A DNA stretch of 64,000 bases from Halovenus amylolytica (GTDB taxonomy: Archaea; Halobacteriota; Halobacteria; Halobacteriales; Haloarculaceae), in NCBI GenBank assembly GCA_004015825.1, contig SAYS01000018.1:58868-122867 (forward strand). The letters are read 5' to 3'. The notes below the pieces were generated by a model that saw only the letters and a list, made by a program, of their open reading frames with translations, was not told where the DNA came from and searched no databases. A program made the position numbers and the translations under genes. This document shows positions 27,716-34,944 of this stretch, piece after piece. Within the stretch, counting starts at the first letter, position 1. Each line of letters starts with the position of its first letter.

Positions 27716-28620
27716 TGTTCGGTAGTTCCGTCGAGCGCATCACTCGTGACGTGCGTTCCGGCACCGTCGAGCGCACTCGTAATCGGCTGTTTGCTGTTCG
27801 CATCCGCGACGACTGCCTCGCTCGCACCGCCATCGAGGGCCTCCTCGATTGCCATCACTTTTCTGCCCATAAATCCCTCGGCGGCTGCTTCGAGTCTGTC
27901 CCACTCCGCCGGCGAGTCGACGGTCTCGATCAGCGTCGACTCGTCTTCTGGATCTTCGAGAATGCCGGGGACGTCGGTCAGCAACACGAGCGTCGCGTCG
28001 AGTGCGCCCGCCAGTGTCGCTGCCGTCCGATCCGCGTCGGTGTTGACCGGCGTGATGATACTGTTTCCGTCCTCGTCCTCGTCTCGCGGCTTCGCCGCTC
28101 GACTCTCCGAGGCGCTTCGCGCCTCACTGTCGGCACCCGCCATCGGCGGACTCACGACGGGTGTGTAGCCATCGTCCAGCAGCGACGAGAGCAGGTCCGA
28201 ATTGACTTCTTCGATCGTCCCGGAGTGGTCACCCCGGCGGATCTTGCGCTTGCCGTCTTCGAGGACGCGCACTGCGGACTTGCGGGGACCGTGCAGCAAC
28301 TTCCCGTCGACGCCCGACAGTCCCACCGCGTCGACGCCCTCGCTCTGGAGTGCGGCGACCATCTCTGTATTCAAAAGCCCCGGCAGCACCATCTCGAAGA
28401 CGTCCATCGTCTCCTCGTCGGTAAACCGGCCGACGACGCCGGAGGGCGTCTCGACGTACTCGGGTTCGATCCCGAGGCGCTCGAGCGTGTCGTCGACGGC
28501 AGTCGAGCCGCCGTGTGTGACGACGACGTCGGTTCCGGACTCGACGAGCGATGCAACGTCCGCCAGCGCGCCCGCTGGATCGACCGCACGGGCACCGCCG
28601 ATTTTGCATACGACTGTCAT
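27712..28620 (-). CDS. argB: [LysW]-glutamate/acetylglutamate kinase
   Basis: A 302-residue amino acid kinase phosphorylating the LysW-bound glutamate. It starts CKIGGA, has a THGGS nucleotide loop and ends the ATP site with PVNTDADRTAATLAGALDA. About residues 160-183 form a Ser/Ala/Arg/Glu-rich insertion (SEARSASESRAAKPRDEDED). Its DNA is made of two strong hairpins and it is not needed for the fold. The gene lies two bases after argC and overlaps argD by four. Confidence 0.94.
   Translation of the reverse strand: MTVVCKIGGARAVDPAGALADVASLVESGTDVVVTHGGSTAVDDTLERLGIEPEYVETPSGVVGRFTDEETMDVFEMVLPGLLNTEMVAALQSEGVDAVGLSGVDGKLLHGPRKSAVRVLEDGKRKIRRGDHSGTIEEVNSDLLSSLLDDGYTPVVSPPMAGADSEARSASESRAAKPRDEDEDGNSIITPVNTDADRTAATLAGALDATLVLLTDVPGILEDPEDESTLIETVDSPAEWDRLEAAAEGFMGRKVMAIEEALDGGASEAVVADANSKQPITSALDGAGTHVTSDALDGTTEQ
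28086..28125. repeat. Palindromic insertion inside argB
   Basis: Two hairpins with TTC loops lie in frame within argB: GCGGC-TTC-GCCGC (28086-28098) and GAGGCGC-TTC-GCGCCTC (28109-28125). They resemble the TTC-loop hairpins in the intergenic elements of this window. Confidence 0.6.
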
Positions 28621-28622
28621 AG

Positions 28623-29660
28623 TTACGGTGAGCCAACCGGGTGCAGGCCCTGAAATTCGAGGCCTGCAGTTTCTTCGATACCGAGTGCGATGTTCGCGGC
28701 GTGGACCGCCTGTCCAGCCGAGCCTTTCATCATGTTGTCGATCGCCGAGAAGGCGACGATCCGTTTGTTGCCGGGGTCGAGTTCGAAGCCGACCTCGGCA
28801 CCGTTCGTTCCGGCGACGGCCTTCGGTTCGGGGTAGCGGTAGACGCCACCGCCGCCCGCGACGAGTTCGACGAACGGTTCCTCCTCGTAGGCGCCACGGT
28901 AGGCCGTCCAGAGATCGCCGTTCGAGACTGGTTCGCCGGGGAAGACGTGGCAGGTCGCCGACGCCCCGCGAACCATATCCACTGCGTGAACGGTAAAGGA
29001 GACGTCGAGGCCGAGATATTCCTCGATCTCGGCTTCGTGGCGGTGGCTCGTCGGCGCGTAGGGGCGAACGACACCGGAACGTTCCGGATGCGAGGAGGCG
29101 TCGCCGCCGCCGGCACCGCCCTCGCTGGAGCCGACTTTCACGTCGACGACGACCTGCTCGTCGTCCGTGAGGATTCCTTCGTCGACGAGCGGCTTCAGAC
29201 CGAGGATCGTCGCCGTCGCGTTACAGCCACCGGAGGCGATCAGATCCGCACCCGGGAGTTCGTCACGGGTCAACTCCGGGAGTGCGTACACCGACTGTTC
29301 GAGCAGTTCCGGGCGGTCGTGGCCGTCGTACCACTCCTCGTACTGTGCCTCCGTCGAGAGGCGGAAATCCGCAGAGAGGTCGACGACGGTATCGGCTGCG
29401 TCCCGGAAGCGGTCGATCTGCTCCATCGAGACACCGTGTGGCGTCGCCGCAAAGAGGACGTCCACCGACTCCAGATCCTCGGGGCTGCTGAAACGCAGAT
29501 CGAGGTGGCGGAGGTTCGGGTGGGAGTGGCCGACCGTCTTGTTCGTCTTCGAGCGACTCGTCGCCTGGACGAGCTCGAACTCCGGATGGCCGTCGAGCAG
29601 GCGCAGGAGTTCACCGCCGGTGAAGCCACGCCCGCCGATGACACTCGCCGTGTAGCTCAC
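28623..29660 (-). CDS. argC: [LysW]-glutamyl-phosphate/acetylglutamyl-phosphate reductase
   Basis: A 345-residue NADPH-dependent reductase. It has the Rossmann GGRGFTGGELLRLL, the catalytic cysteine in SGGCNATATILGLKPL, and the HRHEAEIEEYL substrate segment. It reduces the LysW-bound glutamyl phosphate to the semialdehyde. It overlaps argX by four bases at its start and is followed two bases later by argB. Confidence 0.96.
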   Translation of the reverse strand: MSYTASVIGGRGFTGGELLRLLDGHPEFELVQATSRSKTNKTVGHSHPNLRHLDLRFSSPEDLESVDVLFAATPHGVSMEQIDRFRDAADTVVDLSADFRLSTEAQYEEWYDGHDRPELLEQSVYALPELTRDELPGADLIASGGCNATATILGLKPLVDEGILTDDEQVVVDVKVGSSEGGAGGGDASSHPERSGVVRPYAPTSHRHEAEIEEYLGLDVSFTVHAVDMVRGASATCHVFPGEPVSNGDLWTAYRGAYEEEPFVELVAGGGGVYRYPEPKAVAGTNGAEVGFELDPGNKRIVAFSAIDNMMKGSAGQAVHAANIALGIEETAGLEFQGLHPVGSP

Positions 29661-30568
29661 GGCTCCACCTCCGCGACTTTCCCTTCGAGCCAGTCGACGA
29701 CGCGGGCTGGAACGTCCACGTCGGTCGCATCGTCCAGCGCCTTGTACTCGACGTTGTGGTTGACCTCGTGAACGGTGTAGGAACTGCTTTCCGTCTCGCG
29801 GGCAGCCTGCCCGCTCGACTCGGGGTCACTGCGTGACCCCTCTCTTTCCATCAGATCGACGCCAAGAAGCCCGCCGCCGACTGCTTCACTGGCCCGGGCG
29901 ACGAGATCACGTGCCTCGTCGTCCAGGCCGAAGGTGTCCGTCTCGGCACCTTTCGCGGCGTTTGTCAGCCAGTGGTCAGAGGAGCGGACCATCGCAGCGA
30001 CCGGTTCGCCGTCGAGTGCCAGGACGCGAATATCGCGGTCGGGTTTCTCGACGAACTCCTGAATGTAGAATATCTTGTGCTCGTAGTGACCCAGCGTCTC
30101 CTTGTGCTCGAAGATCGCCTCGGCCGCCGAGCGGGAGTCGATTTTTGCCATCAGCCGTCCCCAGGAGCCGATCACCGGCTTCAGCACACAGGGATAGCCA
30201 AAGTCCTCGACGATATCCAGCGCTGCCTCTTTCGTGAACGCGACTTCCGTCGCCGGTGTGGGGACGCCCGCACGCTCCAGCGCGAGACTGTTTTTGACCT
30301 TGTTCGCACAGATCTCTGCGGTCTCGGCGCTGTTGACGACTGGAATGCCGTAAGCCTCGGCGAACTGGGTCGCGTAGAGGCTCCGGGAGGTCGCCATACA
30401 CCGGTCGACGAGAATATCCACGTTCCCGAACTGCTCGGGTGGCTCCGAGATACTCAAGCGCAGTTTGCGCACGTCGATCTTCTCGATCTCGTGATCGCGC
30501 TCACGGAGTTCCGACAGCAGGAGCTTCTCGTCCCGGCGGATACGCGAGTAGAGGATCCCGACTCTCAT
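29657..30568 (-). CDS. argX: Glutamate--LysW ligase ArgX
   Basis: A 303-residue ATP-grasp ligase of the RimK/LysX group that attaches glutamate to the C-terminal glutamate of LysW, the first step of the carrier-based route. The N-terminus is RVGILYSRIRRDEKLL, and the ATP-grasp elements include GYPCVLKPVIGSWGR and a late EVNHNVEYK. About residues 240-266 hold a Ser/Glu/Arg-rich insertion (SRSDPESSGQAARETESS) encoded by palindromic DNA. ATG 30568 is chosen over 30589 because it gives the family start. It follows lysW after 33 bases. Confidence 0.93.
   Translation of the reverse strand: MRVGILYSRIRRDEKLLLSELRERDHEIEKIDVRKLRLSISEPPEQFGNVDILVDRCMATSRSLYATQFAEAYGIPVVNSAETAEICANKVKNSLALERAGVPTPATEVAFTKEAALDIVEDFGYPCVLKPVIGSWGRLMAKIDSRSAAEAIFEHKETLGHYEHKIFYIQEFVEKPDRDIRVLALDGEPVAAMVRSSDHWLTNAAKGAETDTFGLDDEARDLVARASEAVGGGLLGVDLMEREGSRSDPESSGQAARETESSSYTVHEVNHNVEYKALDDATDVDVPARVVDWLEGKVAEVEP
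29798..29840. repeat. Palindromic insertion inside argX
   Basis: GCGGGCAG/CTGCCCGC (29798-29814) and GGGGTCAC-TGC-GTGACCCC (29822-29840) are adjacent strong hairpins lying in frame within argX, at a place where the ATP-grasp family normally has a short loop. Confidence 0.55.
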
Positions 30569-30601
30569 TGTCCACCCGAAACGCCGCAAGCGACGGTCAC
30601 G

Positions 30602-30766
30602 TCACTCACCCCAGTCTTCTTCCAGCTCGGGAGCCGAGTCGAGTTCCACGGGATCGGTCCCGAGGACCTCCAGCTCGGCGCCACAGGTGCCACAGTCGAC
30701 GATCTCTCCAGCTTCGAGGTTGTCGTGCAGGGATACTTCTGCCCCGCACTCGATGCAGTCTGCCAT
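30602..30766 (-). CDS. lysW: LysW amino-group carrier protein
   Basis: A 54-residue acidic carrier protein. Four cysteines (4, 7, 25 and 28, in CIECG and CGTCG) form a zinc ribbon. The C-terminus is the diagnostic EDWGE, whose last glutamate is loaded by ArgX and carries the growing ornithine intermediate. The gene is small and easily missed. It leads the argX-C-B-D-E-F operon, with a TATA-like TTTAAGTA (30792-30799, minus strand) about 30 bases upstream, so its mRNA should be leaderless. Confidence 0.96.
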   Translation of the reverse strand: MADCIECGAEVSLHDNLEAGEIVDCGTCGAELEVLGTDPVELDSAPELEEDWGE

Positions 30767-30791
30767 TGTAGCTGCTCATCAGATGCCTATT

Positions 30792-30799
30792 TACTTAAA
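30792..30799 (-). promoter_or_regulatory. TATA box of the lysW-argXCBDEF operon
   Basis: On the minus strand TTTAAGTA lies 26 bases before the lysW ATG, within an AT-rich 198-base gap after argH. This marks a second promoter in the arginine cluster, separate from the one before argG. No other gene is seen in 30767-30964. Confidence 0.55.
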
Positions 30800-30964
30800 C
30801 CCTTCGAACCTATCAGAATACTATATTGACGTATATTCGTCTACTGGACCATCAGACGACTATATTACGCATCTCCTCGTTTGTTGTATCAGAATATTGG
30901 TATAGTGTCCCCTCGCGGGGGTCGCCGCCGGTTTCGAGTGGCTGTCGGTCGCTGCTGTCGGGCG

Positions 30965-32464
30965 TCAGTCATAGCTGGCCACCTCCGATTCGAGCAGGGA
31001 TTCGGCTGCTTCGATCCCCTCGCGGCGAGCGTCGACTGCCCCGCGGTCGTCGTCGAGTCGGTCCCGTGCCTCCGCCAGCGTCGCCTCGACTGCCTCGGGT
31101 GCTGGCCCACCACTGGAGTCGCGCATCGCGACGCTCTGTTCGGGATCGAGCGCATCCTCGACAGCCCCGCGGTCGACGTAGCTGTCGAGTGGGTCGTCGA
31201 GTACGCCCTCGGCTGCCTCGGCGATGGTCTCGTAGCTCGGCGTCTCGCCCGTCTGCTCGAACGTCTGGGCGGCGTTCGCGACGACCTCGTGGGCGGTCCG
31301 GAACGGAACGCCAGCCTTCGCCAGCAGATCCGCGACACCGGTCGCAGTCGAGAAGCCTGCGCCGGCCTCCTCGGCCAGCACTTTCTCGTTCCAGGTCGCC
31401 GTGGTGACGGCTCCGACAGCAACGTCGAGTGCTGCCGGCACCTCGTCGACGGCCGTCCAGGCGTGTGGTGTCGCCTCCTGCAGATCGATGTTGTACGACC
31501 GTGGAAGCCCCTTGAGTGTCGTCAGCAGACCCTGCAGACTCCCGGTCGCGTTGCCGGTCCGCGCCCGGACGATCTCCAGCGAGTCCGGGTTCTTCTTCTG
31601 GGGCATGATCGAGGAGGTCGAGGCGTAGTCGTCCGAAATCTCCAGATAGTCACGCCCGGCGTAGACGACCAGATCCTCGGCCAGTCCGGACAGCGTCGTC
31701 GCCAGCGTCGCCATCGCGGACGTCGATTCGACGAGGAAATCCCGCGTCGAGACGGCGTCCATCGAGTTCGCGAGTACCGATTCGAAGCCGAGCAGTTCTG
31801 CCGTGCGTTCGCGGTCGATATCGAACGGCGTCCCGCCGAAGGCACCACCACCGAGTGGCGAGCGGTTCGTCCGGTCGAATGCGGCGAGCAGACGCTCGGT
31901 GTCGCGGGCCAGTGCCTGCTCGTAGGAGACAAGGTAGTGGCCGACCGTGATCGGCTGGGCGTACTGAAGATGCGTGAAGCCGGGCATCACAGTATCAGCA
32001 TGCTCGCTGGCGGTGTCGAGCAGTTGTTCGCGTGCTTCGACGACGCCGACGAGTGCATCCAGCAGATCGTCTCGCAGTCGGTGACGGATGCAGGTCGCCA
32101 CCTCGTCGTTGCGCGAGCGTGCAGTGTGCATCTTCCCGCCGACCGGACCGACGCGGTCGATCACCGCCGTCTCGATGGCCTCGTGGACGTCCTCGCCGTC
32201 GGGGAGACTGCCGTGGCCGGCCGCCTCGACGTCGTCGAGTGCACCCAGAATCTCGCCTGCCTCGTCGTCGTCGATGATCTCCTGTTCGGTGAGCATGACG
32301 ACGTGTGCGCGGTCGACGGCCAGATCCGCTTCGAAGATGCGCTCGTCTGCCGCGAGCGAGGACATGAACCCACGGGCGGGGCCGCCGCTGAAGCGGTCAC
32401 CGCGGACGACGCCCTCCTCGGGGTCGTCTGCGTGCTCGTTCGGTGCTCCCTGATCGTCGGTCAT
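30965..32464 (-). CDS. argH: Argininosuccinate lyase
   Basis: A 499-residue fumarase/aspartase-superfamily enzyme splitting argininosuccinate into arginine and fumarate. Motifs are HTARSRNDEVAT, the HLQYAQPITVGHYL catalytic histidine region and the superfamily signature SSIMPQKKNPDS. The ATG at 32464 is chosen. It lies one base after the argG stop region, while the longer frame runs into argG. The N-terminal ~20 residues are an acidic extension typical of haloarchaeal homologues. Confidence 0.96.
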   Translation of the reverse strand: MTDDQGAPNEHADDPEEGVVRGDRFSGGPARGFMSSLAADERIFEADLAVDRAHVVMLTEQEIIDDDEAGEILGALDDVEAAGHGSLPDGEDVHEAIETAVIDRVGPVGGKMHTARSRNDEVATCIRHRLRDDLLDALVGVVEAREQLLDTASEHADTVMPGFTHLQYAQPITVGHYLVSYEQALARDTERLLAAFDRTNRSPLGGGAFGGTPFDIDRERTAELLGFESVLANSMDAVSTRDFLVESTSAMATLATTLSGLAEDLVVYAGRDYLEISDDYASTSSIMPQKKNPDSLEIVRARTGNATGSLQGLLTTLKGLPRSYNIDLQEATPHAWTAVDEVPAALDVAVGAVTTATWNEKVLAEEAGAGFSTATGVADLLAKAGVPFRTAHEVVANAAQTFEQTGETPSYETIAEAAEGVLDDPLDSYVDRGAVEDALDPEQSVAMRDSSGGPAPEAVEATLAEARDRLDDDRGAVDARREGIEAAESLLESEVASYD

Positions 32465-32465
32465 C

Positions 32466-33683
32466 TTACTCTGAGTTCTTCTTGCGTGCGTTGTCCATCG
32501 CGCGGTTGGCGAGGCGGGACTGGAAACCGTGGTACTTCGCGACACCGGTCGCGTCTTCCTGGGTGATCCCGCCGGTGACGTCCTCCTCGTCGAAGGAGGC
32601 CGCCGACTGGCTGTAGACTGCGTAGTCGCTCTCGCGGGCGACCGGTCGGCAGTGGCCGCCTTCGAGTTTCACGGTAACGGAGCCAGTGACGCGCTCGCCG
32701 GTCGAGTCGATAAATCCTTCGAGGGCATCGACGATCGGCGCGTCGATGAGGCCCTGGTAGCCTTTCTGGGCCCACTGCTGGTCGATCTGTTTCTTGAACT
32801 GGCGTTCTTCCTGTGTCAGGACGAGCTGTTCGAGCGCCTCGTGGGCAGTCAGGAGGACTGTCGCCGCGGGGTGTTCGTAGTTCTCGCGGACCTTCAGCCC
32901 GAGCATGCGGTCTTCCATCATGTCGGTCCGCCCGACGCCGTGTGCGCCGGCGCGCTCGTTGAGTGTCTCGATCAGTTCGACCGGCTCGATCGCCTCGCCA
33001 TCGAGCGAGACTGGCTCGCCGTGCTCGAACTCGATCTCGACGAGTTCTGCCGTCTTGCCGCTCGGGTTCTGCGTCCAGTCGTAGATGTCGTCTTCCGGGA
33101 TCGTCGCCGGGTTTTCGAGTTCGGAGCCCTCGATCGAGCGGCTCCAGAGGTTCGTGTCGATGCTGTACCGGCCTTCCGAACCACCCTCGACGGGGAGGCC
33201 ACGTTCTGCGGCGTACTCGCTTTCCCACTCGCGGGTCAGGCCGAGTTCGCGGACCGGCGCGATGACCTCCATCTCGGAGTTACGCCAGACGGCCTCGAAC
33301 CGGAGCTGGTCGTTTCCCTTGCCCGTACAGCCGTGGGCGAGTGCCGTGCAGTCCTGTTCGCGGGCCACGTCGAGAATCGCGTTTGCGATCACCGGGCGGG
33401 CGAGTGCGGTCCCGAGGGGGTAGCCCTGGTAGGTCGCGTTCGCTTTGACCGAGCGCAGACAGAGATCGGCGAAATCCTCGCGTGCGTCGACGACGAAGTT
33501 CTTGACGTCGAGCGCTTCGGCCGTCTCTTCGGCTTCGTCGAACTCCTTGGCTGGCTGGCCGACGTCGACGGTGACGCCGATAACCTCGTCGTAGCCGTAT
33601 TCTTCTTTGAGCAGCGGTACACAGACTGTCGTATCGAGCCCGCCGGAGAAGGCGAGTGCAACGCGGTTTGTGTCTTCTGGCAT
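32466..33683 (-). CDS. argG: Argininosuccinate synthase
   Basis: A 405-residue N-type ATP pyrophosphatase joining citrulline and aspartate. The P-loop-like AFSGGLDTT lies at 11-19, and the segment HGCTGKGNDQLRFE is typical. It is the first enzyme gene of the argGH unit. A ~185-base untranslated region separates it from the nearest TATA box. That region carries an arginine-rich short ORF and hairpins, so transcription or translation may be controlled there. Confidence 0.97.
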   Translation of the reverse strand: MPEDTNRVALAFSGGLDTTVCVPLLKEEYGYDEVIGVTVDVGQPAKEFDEAEETAEALDVKNFVVDAREDFADLCLRSVKANATYQGYPLGTALARPVIANAILDVAREQDCTALAHGCTGKGNDQLRFEAVWRNSEMEVIAPVRELGLTREWESEYAAERGLPVEGGSEGRYSIDTNLWSRSIEGSELENPATIPEDDIYDWTQNPSGKTAELVEIEFEHGEPVSLDGEAIEPVELIETLNERAGAHGVGRTDMMEDRMLGLKVRENYEHPAATVLLTAHEALEQLVLTQEERQFKKQIDQQWAQKGYQGLIDAPIVDALEGFIDSTGERVTGSVTVKLEGGHCRPVARESDYAVYSQSAASFDEEDVTGGITQEDATGVAKYHGFQSRLANRAMDNARKKNSE

Positions 33684-33711
33684 GGATTGTGATGTGTCGG
33701 GTGAACGGTCG

Positions 33712-33737
33712 CCGCCCCAGTACCCGACGGTGGGCGG
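33712..33737 (-). promoter_or_regulatory. Second hairpin of the argG leader
   Basis: CCGCCC (33712-33717) and GGGCGG (33732-33737) pair across 14 bases, close to the argG start. It could compete with, or follow, the hairpin at 33777-33790. Inferred from base pairing only. Confidence 0.35.
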
Positions 33738-33776
33738 TTACTGAACTGTGGGTTCGGTCGGAATGGAGTAGTATGT

Positions 33777-33790
33777 GGGCCTAACGGCCC
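33777..33790 (-). promoter_or_regulatory. Hairpin at the end of the arginine leader ORF
   Basis: GGGCC and GGCCC arms with a four-base loop overlap the last Arg codon and the stop codon of the short leader frame. A ribosome held at the preceding four Arg codons would stand next to this hairpin, so folding could depend on arginyl-tRNA supply. Confidence 0.4.
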
Positions 33791-33870
33791 CGCCGTCGCC
33801 GAAAAGCAGGCGGTCTGACGGACCCGGCGGTGTCGACGGTGTGTCCCGCGACTTGCAGAGTCCGTTTCAT
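33781..33870 (-). CDS. Candidate arginine-rich leader peptide of argG
   Basis: A 29-residue frame with ATG and TAG reads MKRTLQVAGHTVDTAGSV, then RPPAFRRRRGR. Seven of 29 residues are arginine, with four consecutive codons CGG CGA CGG CGG next to the stop. A TATA-like AGATATTAG (around 33898-33905) lies about 32 bases upstream of its ATG, so the leaderless transcript would start at this ORF and not at argG. The content and place fit an attenuator or ribosome-stalling leader for arginine control. No homologue comparison was possible, so chance is not excluded. Confidence 0.45.
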   Translation of the reverse strand: MKRTLQVAGHTVDTAGSVRPPAFRRRRGR

Positions 33871-33896
33871 GTAGATGTACGGTCTTGCAGGCGTGT

Positions 33897-33906
33897 ACTA
33901 ATATCT
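33897..33906 (-). promoter_or_regulatory. TATA box of the argG transcript
   Basis: AGATATTAGT on the minus strand is the best TATA-like element in the 33684-34012 gap. It sits about 210 bases upstream of argG but only about 30 bases upstream of the arginine-rich short ORF. Confidence 0.5.
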
Positions 33907-34012
33907 TCCGAGACTGACCGCCTTCGACAGCCAGTGACACGGTAAAAAAGCGCCGCTCGTACCGAATGTGGCGGAGTAGAATCAAAACACTGGCAGTCTC
34001 ACTCGGTCTCGC

Positions 34013-34771
34013 TCACGGGCGATCGGACTGCCCGTTCCCAGTCTGGTTTCTATCCGGCTGATCGTCGTCAGTCGATTCGTCGTCTGGACTCTCATCCATG
34101 TTTTGCCCGTCGCCTGGCCGGTCGTTTCCGGGCCGGTCGCCGGGTCGTTCCGGTCGATCCGGGACGTCGATCGGTCGGTCGCCACCTGGTGTTTCACCGA
34201 TACGGTCGCCGGCGATTCCCCTGGCTATCTCCGCAACCTCGGGGCCGGAGAGTTCGCCCGCGCGCTCGGAGAGTTGCTGGATTTTCGTCGCGTTGACGCC
34301 GCGGTCTTCGAGTATGTCGGCTGGCAGTTCACCCGCGACCTGTGCGGACTGGTTGCTCAGGTCTTTGACCGTCTCGGTCTCGGCTGCCAGTCGCGCCATC
34401 TGTGCGCTGTACTTCCCGTCGCTGATCTCGCCAGCGTCTCGCTGGCGGTCGAGTTTTTCCTTCCGGTCTTCGAGTTCGTCGAGTCGCTGGTCGACGTCGG
34501 TCACTCGCTCGGCGACGACGTCAGCCTGTGCCTGCTGTGTCGAGGCATTCGCGATCTGGAGCCCGAACGCCCGCCTGTCGAGATCTCCCTCCATCTCTGC
34601 TTCACTGACACCGACGACACCGGAGAGTTGCTCGCCAGGGGCCGTCTCGTTTGCCGAGTCGGCTTGCTGCAGCGCGGTCGAAGCGTTGTCTGCTGCGAGC
34701 CCAGCTGCCGGGGCTGCAACGAGCAACACTGCCGCCACCACCAGTGCACCGAGTACTGTCGTCTGTCTCAT
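34013..34771 (-). CDS. Secreted protein with coiled coil and Pro/Asp-rich tail
   Basis: A 252-residue exported protein. The signal peptide is LGALVVAAVLLVAAPAAGLAA with a cleavage-like AxA near residue 26. The middle (about 90-130) is a strong charged helix likely to form a coiled coil (RLDELEDRKEKLDRQRDAG). The last 60 residues are a low-complexity Arg/Asp/Pro/Gly/Asn-rich tail (RPGDRPGNDRPGDGQN). I do not recognise the family. It is probably an envelope protein with a disordered end. Confidence 0.65.
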   Translation of the reverse strand: MRQTTVLGALVVAAVLLVAAPAAGLAADNASTALQQADSANETAPGEQLSGVVGVSEAEMEGDLDRRAFGLQIANASTQQAQADVVAERVTDVDQRLDELEDRKEKLDRQRDAGEISDGKYSAQMARLAAETETVKDLSNQSAQVAGELPADILEDRGVNATKIQQLSERAGELSGPEVAEIARGIAGDRIGETPGGDRPIDVPDRPERPGDRPGNDRPGDGQNMDESPDDESTDDDQPDRNQTGNGQSDRP

Positions 34772-34944
34772 TCTATCTCTCTGTTGGTGCTATATCCGTA
34801 TATAAATGGTCGATCCTCAAGCCGGATCGTGCCGATTCAATCCGAATTTATGGCCGTCACGTCCTGCGGTTTTCAGACATATCACTGCTGGACAGTCTAA
34901 ATCGTGGAAACGATTATATACGAGGTTCCGATCCGGGATCGAAC

